Source: Nonomuraea typhae (lineage in GTDB: Bacteria; Actinomycetota; Actinomycetes; Streptosporangiales; Streptosporangiaceae). Taken from it: a stretch of DNA of 64,000 nucleotides. This document shows, piece by piece, positions 1 to 14,530 of this stretch. The position numbers and the translations under genes are program-made. Numbering within the stretch: the first letter of the stretch is position 1; each line of letters begins with the position of its first letter. The stretch spans positions 1 through 64,000 of the forward strand of contig NZ_VRLV01000006.1 in NCBI RefSeq assembly GCF_009760925.1, written 5' to 3'. The notes beneath the pieces are model-generated. The model did not search any database, was not told the DNA's origin, and saw only the letters and a program-made list of their open reading frames with translations.

Positions 1-178
<178 letters not shown>

Positions 179-322
179 ACAAAGCATTCGCGTCCTGAAC
201 TGTAGGTTCTCTGCAGCGCTCTGTTACTCTTCGCCGGGTCCGGAGCAGCGCGAGGTCGATGGTTCAGGATGTTCTTGCTCGCGTCCACTACGCAATTCTG
301 AGACAACAAACGGTCTCAAGAG

Positions 323-441
323 GTTGCGGTGGTTATGGCGGGAAGGAAACACCCGGTTACATTCCGAACCCGGAAGTTAAGCTTCTCTGCGCCGATGGTA
401 CTGCACTCGGGAGGGTGTGGGAGAGTAGGTCGCCGCCGCAC
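323..441 (+). rRNA. 5S rRNA
   Basis: A complete 5S rRNA of about 119 nt. It contains the conserved loop blocks ACATTCCGAACCCGGAAGTTAAG and CCGATGGTACTGC and the closing GTGGGAGAGTAGGTCGCCGC. The ends are set by pairing of TGCGG near 325 with CCGCA near 436. It is the last gene of the rRNA operon. The ends are uncertain by a few bases. Confidence 0.96.
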
Positions 442-452
442 AAATATTGATC

Positions 453-487
453 AGAAAGGGCCATCCCGGCATGGGGTGGCCCTTTCT
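453..487. terminator. rRNA operon terminator, probably bidirectional
   Basis: A 15-bp stem (453-467 with 473-487, one T-G wobble) with a 5-nt loop, flanked by A-rich and T-rich ends, lies 11 nt after 5S. It also sits just before the stop codon of the minus-strand gene that ends at 499, so it probably serves both directions. Confidence 0.9.
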
Positions 488-498
488 GCGTTGTGCGG

Positions 499-2117
499 CT
501 AGTCGATGACGGTGTCGACGCGGCCGAGCCAAAGCTCCACGGGCACCCGCTCCTCCTCGTACGAGGTGATCATGTCAGCGGGTATGCCGCGATGCTTGCG
601 GATGGCACGGAGCAGGTTGGCGCTCGGGCGGCTCAGGTCGAGAGTCATCGTGACGTACCGCACGCCTAGCACCTGTAGCTCGCCGCACAGCCGTCGCGCG
701 ACGGCGGTGGCGACGCCGCGCCTGTGCCGGCCTGGATGGATGAGGAACCGCTCGAGGTCGCATCGTTCCGGGGCCTCTGGCGGGAAGCCGGCTTCGACTA
801 CGCCGATGACTTCGGTCTTCTTCAGGATGAGCAGCCGTCTGTCCCATGTGGGTTCTGAAGGAGCCGCGTCGCAAGCGGAGAGAAGGGAGTCGAGGTCGGA
901 TTCGTCACCGGGTTCGTAGTCGCGGACGATGACTGGGCCGTACCCTTCGCCAGTCCCCAGGAGGTTCACCCACTGCTCATACGACCATGATTGTGGGTGT
1001 TCGCTAGGAATGTCCTCGGCGACCTCCCAGGCCGCGTCCAGCTCGTCCGAGTCGAACGTGGGTTCCGGGATGGGGAGGGAGACCTGGATCTCAAGCTGGT
1101 GACGGTTGCCGCACTGCAGCCAGGCTCCGTGCGGCCTGTCGCATCGCGGATCCCAGTGAAAAGCTGCGTGGACCATGGACGCGGCCAGATCGGGGTGACT
1201 GCCGGCCCATATGTCGTCGAAGAAGAACCATTGGCGATGCTCTGGCTCGTGCCCGAAGGGCAGGCACACGTACGCCAGGTGGTCCTCGACGGTGACAAGG
1301 CCGTCGGCGGGGCCTGGCTGGGAAGCCGCGATTGTGCGCAGGGCGAGCTGGTGGGCCGTCGGGTGGTCGGTGGAGAGCTCGTCGATGGTGTCGCAGTGGT
1401 CGCGGTAGAAGCCGGGCCAGCGGAAGCAGCGGTGCAGCGCCGGGGAGAGCGTGTCCTCGTCTTCGGCCACCAGGGCGCGGAGGATGAGGAGATGGGAGGA
1501 GTCGCCCAACCTCTCGGGGTCGGTGGCGCGGAGTGCGGCCGCGAGTTGCGGTAGGCGGATCCCGGGAAAGGCCAGGGGCGGGTTCCAGCCGAACTCCTCG
1601 TGTCGTCCGCCAGTGTCGAAGATGACGGCGTACGTGGTGCCCTCGGCGCCGGGCGCGTGGTCGATGAGCTCGTGTGGAGCCACCGGCGAGGTGAAGGGTC
1701 TCGGCGGGAGGCGTCGGCGAGGTGGGGGTCGGGCTGGAGGAGATAGGACCAGCGTTCCGGCTCGCTCAGGACCGTCTCGTCGTCCACGAGGTAGTGGGCG
1801 ACCTCTTGGAAGCCCGTGTCGCTGAGGATGCGGACGCTGTGCTCGTCCACCCTGGCATAGCTCTCGTAGAAGCGGTACGTGCGCATCAGGCGGCGTAAGT
1901 CGAGCATGCTCTCCGGCGGGCGCGGGAGCTTCTCGAAGAAGAAGGCCAGTCCAGAGCAGTGGGCGCCCAGGTGCTGCTCGGACCAGGCGGCGAGATCGGC
2001 TACGGCTTTGGTCCGGTGCCAGGTCTCGCGGAACCAGTCCAGGACGGTGGTGCCCGGATGGTGACGCACTCGTTTGCCCAGAGGTCCTGCGGTGGCGTCG
2101 CGGTGGATGAAGTACAT
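499..2117 (-). pseudogene. GNAT-domain protein split by a -1 frameshift
   Basis: Two reading frames read as one protein. From ATG 2117 the first frame looks coding for about 140 residues (to roughly 1700), then turns into low-complexity Ser/Thr/Pro/Arg text typical of an off frame and has no nearby stop. The second frame becomes coding-like near 1720-1683 and runs to the stop at 499. Restoring one base in 1683-1730 would give a single protein of about 540 residues; the G5 run at 1724-1728 is a likely place. The last ~150 residues are a GNAT acetyltransferase fold, with an acetyl-CoA loop of the R-R-x-x-G-V-A type (HRRGVATAV). The N-terminal part is unrecognised. The start codon overlaps the stop of the upstream phzF-like gene by one base (TGATG), so the two are probably co-translated. 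A true mutation, a sequencing error and programmed frameshifting all remain possible. Confidence 0.8.
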
Positions 2118-2878
2118 CAGGCGTGGAGTTCCCCGGAGGTGATGGTGACGGCGTGGCCGGCGAGGTCTACTCGGTCGCCACGGTGAGTCACCTGGATCAT
2201 GCCACCGCGGGCCGACAATTGGGCGCCGATCATGCGCGTACGGCCCAGCCGCGCGGACCAGTACGGAGCCAGGGCGCAGTGGGCGGAGCCGGTGACCGGG
2301 TCCTCGGGGACGCCGACCTTGGGGGCGAAGAAGCGGGAGACGAAGTCCGTGGAAAGGCCTTGAGCGGTGACGATTACCGCGCGCTGTGGCAGGCGGGACA
2401 AGGCGCTGATGTCCGGGGATAGGGTGCGTACTTCTTCTTCTGCTCCCAGCTCCACCAGCAAGTCGTCTTTAGCCTGGCTGACCTGCACCGGGATCGCTCC
2501 CAGGGCATTCTCCAAGCCGTCCGGAGCGGTGATCGGGGTCACTTCCTTGGCGGGAAAGTCCATTGTGATCATGCTATCTGTGGTGCGATTCACAGACAGG
2601 ATTCCGCTGGCGGTCGAGAATTCAAGGGGGCCGTCGGCGCCGGTCGAATAGAGGACGTGGGCGGTGGCTAGCGTCGCGTGCCCGCACAGGGAGACCTCGA
2701 CAGCGGGGGTGAACCAGCGTAGTGAATTGCCCAGCAGGAATGCTGTCTCCGACAGGCCGATCTCGGCCGCGACCGCTTGCATCCAGGCGGTGGGCACGGG
2801 GGTGTCCATGAGGCAGACGGCTGCTGGATTGCCTTTGAACGCCACATCGGTGAAGGCGTCCACGGTGTAGACCCGCAT
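2117..2878 (-). CDS. PhzF-family isomerase-like protein
   Basis: The protein has 253 residues if started at ATG 2878. The family fold is diaminopimelate-epimerase-like; members isomerise small acids, but their substrates vary widely. The N-terminus MRVYTVDAFTDVAFKGNPAAV is the classic PhzF opening. The catalytic-Glu segment (GLSETAFLL), the strand with SLCGHATLATAHVL and the C-terminal DPVTGSAHCALAPYW are all present. An upstream extension to 2965 is open but not coding-like, so I start at the conserved Met. Its stop overlaps the start of the frameshifted GNAT gene by one base. It is divergent from the sepF-like gene across 168 nt. The cellular substrate cannot be read from sequence. Confidence 0.92.
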   Translation of the reverse strand: MRVYTVDAFTDVAFKGNPAAVCLMDTPVPTAWMQAVAAEIGLSETAFLLGNSLRWFTPAVEVSLCGHATLATAHVLYSTGADGPLEFSTASGILSVNRTTDSMITMDFPAKEVTPITAPDGLENALGAIPVQVSQAKDDLLVELGAEEEVRTLSPDISALSRLPQRAVIVTAQGLSTDFVSRFFAPKVGVPEDPVTGSAHCALAPYWSARLGRTRMIGAQLSARGGMIQVTHRGDRVDLAGHAVTITSGELHA

Positions 2879-3046
2879 GGATTGCAAGGCTATAGGTCGC
2901 TTGTAATCCAGCTGCAACCAGGGTGCTAGCCGTACAAAATGGAATAAGTGCTGGGCGTGTCGCATGGCGAACGCGGAATCGTCGGTTACCGTCCAATGTG
3001 TGGGGACGTGCCGATTACGGTGAGTTCCTGAGGAAAGGACATACCG

Positions 3047-3427
3047 ATGGGGGCAGTGCGCAAGGTGGTGAGCTACCTTGGCCTGGGCGGCGTCGATCCT
3101 TACGACGAGGCCTACGAAGACGAGCAGTACGAAGACGAGTACATCCCGGCGTCCGAGCGGGCGGCGAAGCGGTGGAGGTCCACTGTGGAGTCGTCACGCA
3201 TTGTGATGGTGCAGCCGTTGAAGTACAACGATGCTCCGATGATCGGCCAGCACTTCCGTGAGGGTCAGACCGTGATCATGGACGTTACCGGGATGCCGAT
3301 GCCCGAGGCCACGCGGATGGTGGACTTCGCCGCGGGGCTGGCTTACGGGTGCGAGGGCCGGATCGAGCGGATCGCCGATCGGGTCTTCCTGCTCGCGCCG
3401 GCGCACGTGGAGATCGAGACCAGCTAG
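3047..3427 (+). CDS. SepF-like cell-division protein, short paralogue
   Basis: This is a 126-residue protein with the SepF layout. A short N-terminal segment that could bind membrane (MGAVRKVVSYLGLGG) is followed by an acidic linker (residues ~18-35) and the SepF domain (~45-122). The domain has the signatures IGQHFREGQTVIMDVTG and MVDFAAGLAYG. SepF links FtsZ to the membrane at the septum. Actinobacterial SepF from the division cluster is usually 150-210 residues and sits beside ftsZ. This one is short and isolated, so it is probably an accessory paralogue of the SflA/SflB kind. The Shine-Dalgarno sequence AGGAAAGG lies 8-9 nt before ATG. Its TAG stop shares the CTAG at 3424-3427 with the convergent gene. 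Confidence 0.9.
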   Translation: MGAVRKVVSYLGLGGVDPYDEAYEDEQYEDEYIPASERAAKRWRSTVESSRIVMVQPLKYNDAPMIGQHFREGQTVIMDVTGMPMPEATRMVDFAAGLAYGCEGRIERIADRVFLLAPAHVEIETS

Positions 3428-4752
3428 GCGGCGCGCGGGCCGCGGCGGATCAGCCGGTTGAGGTCGGTTGAGTCCTCCGCTGCCTGTTTGGCGCGGGCTT
3501 CGGCCTCGCGGGCGTAGGCGTGGAGTGCCCACACCGCGCCGTCGGCGAGTTCGCGAAGTTCGTTCAGTTGAGCGGTGACGTAACGGTTGTCCGCTTCCTT
3601 GGCCTGGTGGCGCTGCCACAGCAGCCAGCCGCCCAGGCCGAGCATGGCCACGCCCAGCACGGCAAGCAGGCCATGGATCACGAAGGCAGCGACTGCGGCC
3701 ACTCCCAGCACGATCAGTGCGTAGGCCGCGATCGGGGGGCGGCGCTTCGGGGCGCCCTTGGCTGCGATTTCCTGTTCGGCGCGTGAGAACGACTCCGGGT
3801 CGGGCCCTTCAGGGCACAGCACGATGCGGTGGCCCAAGAGCGCCACGGTGACCGTCGAGGGCGGGATCAGCTGGGTGTCGGCTTCCATCTCGTCGGCGTA
3901 GGCGCGCAGGATCGGCGCGGCCACGTGCAGGGCGATCGCCGCGAGGTGCGGGTCGGCGCCGGGACGCAGGTCGTCGAGCAGATGCGCGGTGAGCGAGCCC
4001 ATGGGGCCCTCCGGGCCGCTGAGGCCGGCGAGGGTGCGCAGGACGGCGAGGGGTTCGTCTTCCGCCCACGCGGAGGCGGGGCTGCCGCTGCTGTTGGTCA
4101 GCGGAGCGGAGGAGTCCTGCTCGGCCTGCTTGGCCGAGGTGATCTCGGCGCAGCGGGCGCGCAGCCGGGCCAGCCGGGCGGCGGCCTGGGCGGGGCGGGC
4201 GAGTTCGGGGATCTCCGCCATCTCCGGGAAGTCGACCAGCGAGTTGGGCACGACCACGGAGGGCTCGCCGGGCGCGAGCGCCTGCACCCATGCGCGGGGT
4301 TCAGCCGCATCGGGTACGGCCAGCGCGTCGAGTTTCCTGAGCACGAAGATCTTGCCGGCCGGGCCGTACGCGCCTCGGGCGGCGGCCAGCCACAACGAGC
4401 GCTGGCCATGGGTGACGGGCCGGTCGAGGGAGAGTTCGCCGAAGGCGGTGCCGAGCCAGGAGGCGTGGATGCGCCCGCCGTGGCCGGCGACGGCCAGCGC
4501 GAGGCAGAGGAAGAGCGCGGTTTTCTGCTGGTCGCGGCCGGCGGCTCTGGTCAGCGGCTCGATCGGGTCGTCGCCGGCCAGGATGGCGATGAGCGCTTCG
4601 ACGGCCGGTGGCAGCCAGTAGTCGGCGACGTCGTGGAAGTCGGGCGCCTGGGGTGGCGCTGACCCGTCGGCGGCCAGGTGTGTGAGTAGGGCCTCGGTGT
4701 AGCGGTGCAGCTCCGTCGCGGTAGGGGGGCTTGCGGTCAGGTCCGTGCTCAA
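3424..4752 (-). CDS. Hypothetical protein with two C-terminal membrane segments
   Basis: I do not recognise this 442-residue protein. About 330 Ala/Leu-rich soluble residues precede a basic segment (KGAPKRRPP). Two closely spaced hydrophobic helices follow (~345-385, YALIVLGVAAVAAFVIHGLLA and a second ending LGGWLLW). The tail is a charged coiled-coil-like stretch of about 55 residues rich in Ala, Glu and Arg. The topology suggests a large cytoplasmic domain anchored to the membrane. The start is TTG at 4752, chosen because GGGGGAG lies 8 nt upstream. Its stop codon is shared through CTAG with the sepF-like gene. No enzymatic motif is visible. Confidence 0.8.
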   Translation of the reverse strand: MSTDLTASPPTATELHRYTEALLTHLAADGSAPPQAPDFHDVADYWLPPAVEALIAILAGDDPIEPLTRAAGRDQQKTALFLCLALAVAGHGGRIHASWLGTAFGELSLDRPVTHGQRSLWLAAARGAYGPAGKIFVLRKLDALAVPDAAEPRAWVQALAPGEPSVVVPNSLVDFPEMAEIPELARPAQAAARLARLRARCAEITSAKQAEQDSSAPLTNSSGSPASAWAEDEPLAVLRTLAGLSGPEGPMGSLTAHLLDDLRPGADPHLAAIALHVAAPILRAYADEMEADTQLIPPSTVTVALLGHRIVLCPEGPDPESFSRAEQEIAAKGAPKRRPPIAAYALIVLGVAAVAAFVIHGLLAVLGVAMLGLGGWLLWQRHQAKEADNRYVTAQLNELRELADGAVWALHAYAREAEARAKQAAEDSTDLNRLIRRGPRAA

Positions 4753-4809
4753 GGCAGAAACTCCCCCAATATCGGCCTCTTCTTCATGACCGCGTAAAGC
4801 CTAACCGGG

Positions 4810-4838
4810 GGGCGCGCCAACCCGTAGGAGGCGCGCCC
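4810..4838 (-). terminator. Terminator-type hairpin after argS
   Basis: Perfect 9-bp GC stem (4810-4818 with 4830-4838) and an 11-nt loop, 16 nt beyond the argS stop and before the next minus-strand start at 4752. There is no clear U-tract, as is common in actinobacteria. Confidence 0.65.
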
Positions 4839-4853
4839 AGTGGGGGAAATGCC

Positions 4854-8860
<4,007 letters not shown>

Positions 8861-8903
8861 ACAACCCCCCGATGTTGTGGATCTCGGACAAACAGTACCT
8901 GGG

Positions 8904-9923
8904 CTACCACAACCGGTGGGTGCGGTGGGTGGCGGCGATGCGTTCGCCGATGCGCGCGACGATGCCGCCCTTGGCGAGATCGGCCGCCAGCTGGCAGGCC
9001 GCGCTGACGCTCTGGGCCCTGGCGGCGCCGTGGGCGATGACGACCGTGCCGTTCAGGCCCAGCAGTACGGCCCCGCCGTACGCCTCGGCGTCGAGCCGGT
9101 GGGCCAGGCCGCGCAGGGCGGAACGTTGCAGGACGGCGCCCAGCTTGGACAGGCGGCTGCTCTCGACGGCCTGGCGCAGCTCGTCGAAGGCGTAGCGGAC
9201 GGCGCCCTCCATCGTCTTGAGCGCCACGTTGCCGGTGAAGCCGTCGGTGACGATGACGTCTGCGGCGCCGGTGAGCAGGTCGTGGCCTTCGACGTTGCCG
9301 ACGAAGTGCAGGGCGGGGGAGGACTGGAGGAGTTCGTGGGCCCGGCGGACGAGCTTGTTGCCCTTTTCCGCCTCGCTGCCGATGGTGAGCAGGGCGACGC
9401 GGGGCTTGCCGATGCCGTAGGCGGTCTCGGCGTAGGCGGCGCCGAGGTGGGCGAACTGGAGCAGCATCTCGGGCTTGACCTCGGCGTTGGCCCCGGCGTC
9501 CAGCAGGAGCGAGGGCTTGGGCCGGGTCGGGAGGGCCACGGCGATGGCCGGGCGGAGCACGCCCTGCTGGCCTTTCAGGCGCAGGCGGCCGGTGGCCACG
9601 ACGCCGGCCGTGGAACCGGCCGACACGACGGCGCCGGCGTTGCCCTGCCGTACCAGGTGACAGGCGATCGCGATGCTGGAGCGGGGGCGGCGCAGGCTCG
9701 CCAGCGCGCCCTCGTCCATCGCGAGGGCCTCCTCGGCCCGCACGATCGGGATCTCCTTGGTGGCGTTGTGGTCGGCCAGCGCCTCGTAGAGCACGCGGGG
9801 CGGGCCGACGAGCACCACCGGGAGGCCGCGCTCGCGCACAGCGTGGACCGCGCCGCCGACGATCTCGTGCGGCGCGTGGTCGCCGCCCATGGCGTCCAGT
9901 GCGATCGGCTTACCCTCGGACAA
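8904..9923 (-). CDS. plsX: Phosphate acyltransferase PlsX
   Basis: PlsX converts acyl-ACP and phosphate to acyl-phosphate, the first step of the PlsX/PlsY route to phospholipids, at the inner face of the membrane. The 339 residues match the family. The N-terminal IALDAMGGDHAP, the GNAGAVVSAGSTAGVV glycine-rich loop, LLLDAGAN and the C-terminal GGAVLLGLNG block are all present. The usual neighbours (rpmF, fabD/fabH, rnc) are absent, so it sits outside the common lipid cluster and instead precedes the ATPase-argS pair. Confidence 0.97.
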   Translation of the reverse strand: MSEGKPIALDAMGGDHAPHEIVGGAVHAVRERGLPVVLVGPPRVLYEALADHNATKEIPIVRAEEALAMDEGALASLRRPRSSIAIACHLVRQGNAGAVVSAGSTAGVVATGRLRLKGQQGVLRPAIAVALPTRPKPSLLLDAGANAEVKPEMLLQFAHLGAAYAETAYGIGKPRVALLTIGSEAEKGNKLVRRAHELLQSSPALHFVGNVEGHDLLTGAADVIVTDGFTGNVALKTMEGAVRYAFDELRQAVESSRLSKLGAVLQRSALRGLAHRLDAEAYGGAVLLGLNGTVVIAHGAARAQSVSAACQLAADLAKGGIVARIGERIAATHRTHRLW

Positions 9924-9966
9924 CTCTCACCCCACGAGCATCGTAGGCAGGTGGGGGTGGCGTTAC

Positions 9967-10527
9967 TTACGCGAGGTTCCAGTCCGTGACCCCGCGGGTC
10001 ACGATGACCTTGGAGAACATGCTGCGGCCGGTGACGCGGATGAGGGGGCCGTCGCCGCCTGTGCCGCCCGAGACGTTGCGCTTGCCGAACATGGAGCCGC
10101 CCTCGTCGACGACCTGGGCGTTGTCGGGCACGCGGACGATGAGCTTGCTGAAGCGGGCGTCGAGCTCGAGGGTGATCTCGCGGCCGGGCAGCACGGCGTC
10201 GGACAGGTCCACGATCAGGGCGCCGAAGTTGGCGGTCAGCGTGGTGTGCCGGGAGGCGACCCAGCGTCCGCGCCTGATGATTTTGCTGAACGTTGAGTTT
10301 ACGGTCTGGCGCTCGATCATGCCCGGCGCGGAGTTCGCGGCGCTGACCTCGGGGAGGTCTCGGGTGAGCGGGACGAGCTCGCCGACCGTGGTGGCGGAGT
10401 ACGCGACGTCGAGGCGGTCGGCGTGCTCGGCTGTGGTGAGTCGTCCGGTGGCAAGGGCCTCGCTCAGTACCGCGGCGACTCGATCGCGGTCGGCATCTGA
10501 GGCCCGCATGACAGGATCGTCGGTCAC
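9967..10527 (-). CDS. DUF1707 protein with a LiaF-like C-terminal domain
   Basis: The protein has 186 residues. The N-terminal ~60 form a DUF1707/SHOCT-like helical domain (MRASDADRDRVAAVLSEAL then LTTAEHADRLD). The C-terminal ~100 resemble the beta-rich domain of LiaF-like envelope-stress proteins, with repeated strands such as FSKIIRRG and MFSKVIVTRGV. There is no membrane segment between them, unlike many relatives. The first possible start is GTG 10527; ATG 10509 is equally likely because DUF1707 usually begins MRASDADR. No clear Shine-Dalgarno precedes either, so the message may be leaderless. Function unknown; a link to the cell envelope is an inference. Confidence 0.85.
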   Translation of the reverse strand: MTDDPVMRASDADRDRVAAVLSEALATGRLTTAEHADRLDVAYSATTVGELVPLTRDLPEVSAANSAPGMIERQTVNSTFSKIIRRGRWVASRHTTLTANFGALIVDLSDAVLPGREITLELDARFSKLIVRVPDNAQVVDEGGSMFGKRNVSGGTGGDGPLIRVTGRSMFSKVIVTRGVTDWNLA

Positions 10528-10613
10528 AATGGCAGTGTATGTCCCTTCGCGATATGTCGCGAGAGGCTGACGACAGGAGAAACTTGGGTCCCAGCGGAAC
10601 CAGAAGTGGCTTG

Positions 10614-10646
10614 GTGCGCGTCCGGGTATAAGAACCCTAGACGCAC
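10614..10646. repeat. Imperfect inverted repeat in a divergent intergenic region
   Basis: GTGCG-GTC-GGGT on the left (10614-10627) pairs with ACCC-GAC-GCAC on the right (10634-10646) around the loop ATAAGA, with small bulges. It lies between the divergent DUF1707 and KamA-like genes, 54 nt before the GTG start at 10700. It could be an operator or a leader hairpin of the radical SAM gene; sequence alone does not decide. Confidence 0.5.
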
Positions 10647-10699
10647 GACAGGGTCGAGAGGTTTACATCCGATCGAACAAAAAAGATGGGAAAGGCCTA

Positions 10700-12022
<1,323 letters not shown>

Positions 12023-12045
12023 GCGGATGTCTCCCGACCCTTACG

Positions 12046-12082
12046 ACCCGGCGGCGACGCCCTTGGGATGTCGCCGGCGGGT
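12046..12082. terminator. Convergent terminator after the KamA-like gene
   Basis: A 13-bp stem with one mismatch (12046-12058 with 12070-12082) and an 11-nt loop, 24 nt beyond the KamA-like stop. It lies between two convergent genes and can act in both directions. Confidence 0.75.
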
Positions 12083-12147
12083 TCGTCGCTTTCAGGGGCG
12101 ATCGCGTTGACGTAGGCGCCGAGCTCCTCGTCCCACGGGGTCCGGGA

Positions 12148-14160
12148 TCAAGACCTCCCTAACCTCGACCTGTAGACCTCCCGGGCCTGCTGGTAGAGCT
12201 CCAGGTGCGGGCGCAGCTCCGAGGGATCCTCGAAGCGGCCGAACTCGCCGATCAGCCGCTCCAGCCTGTTCAGCCAGTCCAGGCACCACTTCACATCGGC
12301 CTTCCTGGCGACCGGCCGCCCGTCCGCCTCCAGGAGCACCGGGCTGGTGTGCGCGAACACGCCGCCCTGGTGCAGCGACCGCGGATGACGCGGCCCGGTG
12401 ACCACCGCCACCACGTACGTGGACTCGGTCACCTCCACCTCGGCCACCAGCTCACCCGGCGGCCCCTGCGCCACCACGCCGTCGGCCGTCCGGATCTCCA
12501 GCAGCTCCGCCTCGGGCCCGACCGTCCTGACCGCGACCCGGACCCGCTGGCCGGGCCGTACATCCACCCGCTCGCCGGGGCCGCGTCCGTCCACGTCCAG
12601 CTCCACCCAGGGGCCGGTGGTGGCAAAGGTACGGCAGCGCCGTACCGCCTCGATGTAGGCCGGAACCGACAGCGGCCCGTCCACGCGCGCGTAGGTGCGA
12701 CCCCAGCCGAGCGGGCTGGAGGCCGTGCCCCGGCGCGAGATCGACAGCACCGCATCCGTGCCCGCGACCGCGGCCAGCAGGTTGCCCGCCCCGAGCAGCC
12801 GCCGGTACACCAGCGAGGTCGCCGCGTTGGAGCTGTTGGTCACCACGTCGAGGGAGTCGATCAGCCCGAGCGCGGCGTCGGCCACGATCTCCCTGGCGGC
12901 GCAGTTGCGGCCCGCGTCCAGCACCCCGTCGGGCGGATCCTCCTCACCGATCAGCGTATGGAACGGATGCCCGTATCCGGTGAGCGCGCCCAGCTGGTGA
13001 AACTCGCGCAGCATGACCGCGTTGGTGGGAAAGTCGGCGTCCACGAAGCCCGCGTGATACCGGTGCGGCACGCCCTCCAGCCCGAAGCCGGTCACGTGCC
13101 CGAGCAGGTCGTTGCGGAACTCGACGCCGAAGCGCGCGATGTGGGTCTCGTCCGACCAGGGCAGGTTCTTGCCCACCCAGTGCTCGAACGCCTCCCTGTC
13201 GTAGACCCGCGCCCCCGCCACGTTGCCCGCCACCAGGCTGAGCACGTGCAGGTCCTCGCCGTGCTGGTGCGCCGCGGCCAGGTCGGGCAGCGCGGGCGCG
13301 TCGCCCATCCAGTTCAGGTGGACGTGCAGGTCGCCGCCGTACCAGCCGCGGGCCGCGGCGTCGTACAACCGCTCCGGCCGCAGCTTCACCTCGCGTCGCT
13401 CGCCCGGCTCGAGGTGGACGGTGACCTCGGCGGTGCCGTACTCCATGCCGCGCGTCACCGCCACGCTCACCTCGCCCGCCGGCACCTCCAGCGTGACCTC
13501 GTCCCCGTGGAAGTACGGCCGGCGGTGGAAGTCCACCTTGCGCGGCACGCCCTCGGGCCACCAGCCCTGCCCGTCGCCGCCGGTCACGCTCCACCGGGCC
13601 GGGAACCCCGCCCGCACGGTCAGCCAGGCGCGCTCGCCGTGCCGTACCAGCGGGGCGAGGTCGATCGCCCGGCCGCCGGCGCGCACCCGCGCGTCCGAGC
13701 TCAGCGGCACCAGCAGCGCGCCGCACGGCTCGATCGTGTACGGCGTGCGGCCGACGATCACCTCGACCGGATCGCCCAGGGAGGAGTCGATGAGCAGCGT
13801 CGTCTCGAGCACGCCGCCGGGCAGGACGGTCCGGGGCACGGCGTCCAGCCAGGCGCCCTCGCCGGTGATGCGCAGCGCCGCGAGGTTCTCGAGGACGTCG
13901 CCGTCGAGCGCCTCCCTGAGCGCCCTGGCCGGATCGACCGTGGTCCACAACCGGCCCAGCTCGGCCTCGGTGGCGTCCGGGTTCTTCTCTCTCAACTGGC
14001 GATAGGCGGGGGTGAGGAAGTCGTGGCCGTTCATGGTGTACGCGCTGACGCCCACGCCCACCGTGTAGGAGATGGGGCCTTCGCCCCATGTCACGCCGTA
14101 CTGTGCAGCCAGTGCTCTGATCTCGTCGGTGGCATGCGCGACCGACCGCGGCAAGTCCAT
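12148..14160 (-). CDS. CehA/McbA-type PHP-fold metallohydrolase
   Basis: This 670-residue protein matches the CehA/McbA family of PHP-domain metallohydrolases (named for carbaryl hydrolases; most members have no known substrate). The first ~270 residues are beta-rich. The PHP domain opens with YGGDLHVHLNW (His279, His281 as metal ligands), continues with GHVTGFGLEG and TGYGHPFH, and ends with the segment around GWGRTYARV, before a C-terminal beta domain that includes ATTGPWVELDV. No signal peptide is visible, so it is probably cytoplasmic. It is convergent with the KamA-like gene and starts at ATG 14160. Confidence 0.88.
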   Translation of the reverse strand: MDLPRSVAHATDEIRALAAQYGVTWGEGPISYTVGVGVSAYTMNGHDFLTPAYRQLREKNPDATEAELGRLWTTVDPARALREALDGDVLENLAALRITGEGAWLDAVPRTVLPGGVLETTLLIDSSLGDPVEVIVGRTPYTIEPCGALLVPLSSDARVRAGGRAIDLAPLVRHGERAWLTVRAGFPARWSVTGGDGQGWWPEGVPRKVDFHRRPYFHGDEVTLEVPAGEVSVAVTRGMEYGTAEVTVHLEPGERREVKLRPERLYDAAARGWYGGDLHVHLNWMGDAPALPDLAAAHQHGEDLHVLSLVAGNVAGARVYDREAFEHWVGKNLPWSDETHIARFGVEFRNDLLGHVTGFGLEGVPHRYHAGFVDADFPTNAVMLREFHQLGALTGYGHPFHTLIGEEDPPDGVLDAGRNCAAREIVADAALGLIDSLDVVTNSSNAATSLVYRRLLGAGNLLAAVAGTDAVLSISRRGTASSPLGWGRTYARVDGPLSVPAYIEAVRRCRTFATTGPWVELDVDGRGPGERVDVRPGQRVRVAVRTVGPEAELLEIRTADGVVAQGPPGELVAEVEVTESTYVVAVVTGPRHPRSLHQGGVFAHTSPVLLEADGRPVARKADVKWCLDWLNRLERLIGEFGRFEDPSELRPHLELYQQAREVYRSRLGRS

Positions 14161-14298
14161 GGGCGCATCGTGTCACGTGTGCGTGACTCTCCGGAGGGAG
14201 CGGTGGTGCAGGTTTCCACCGCGGGGTGACAGTTGTCATCCGTAGACGGTGATCGGTGGGACTGGGGCGGCATCCTTGCACTCTGCGAGGGTTGAGCC

Positions 14299-14499
14299 AT
14301 GAACACGAACACCAAGCTGAACCCCACGATCCTCTTCCCCGTCTTCCTGACCGTCGGCATCGCGCTCGGCCTGGTGATCGACCACCTCTCCGTCGGCATC
14401 GGCATCGGCATGCTGCTGTACGCGCCGATCGGCGGCGCCGCCCTCGCGGCCGCCAGGAAGCGCTCCGCGGTAGAGCCTGCCGCACCGGAAAGAGGCTAG
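14299..14499 (+). CDS. Small two-helix membrane protein
   Basis: This 66-residue protein is mostly two hydrophobic helices (about residues 10-27 and 30-52) with a basic C-terminal tail (AARKRS), giving a hairpin membrane topology. GAGGGTTGAG upstream supplies a Shine-Dalgarno 8-10 nt before ATG. Codon third positions are strongly G/C, as in real genes here. Not recognised as a family. Confidence 0.7.
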   Translation: MNTNTKLNPTILFPVFLTVGIALGLVIDHLSVGIGIGMLLYAPIGGAALAAARKRSAVEPAAPERG

Positions 14500-14530
14500 T
14501 CAGCGGCATGGGAGCCAGGTCAGCGCGACC

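Noticed and set aside
179..322. Possible tRNA in the 23S-5S spacer
   Set aside because: No cloverleaf, no TTC loop or acceptor pairing was found; only processing-type sequence is visible.
12205..14229. A 674-codon plus-strand frame opposite the PHP hydrolase
   Set aside because: Antisense shadow rich in Arg, His, Pro and Gly; the minus-strand PHP protein has clear metal motifs.
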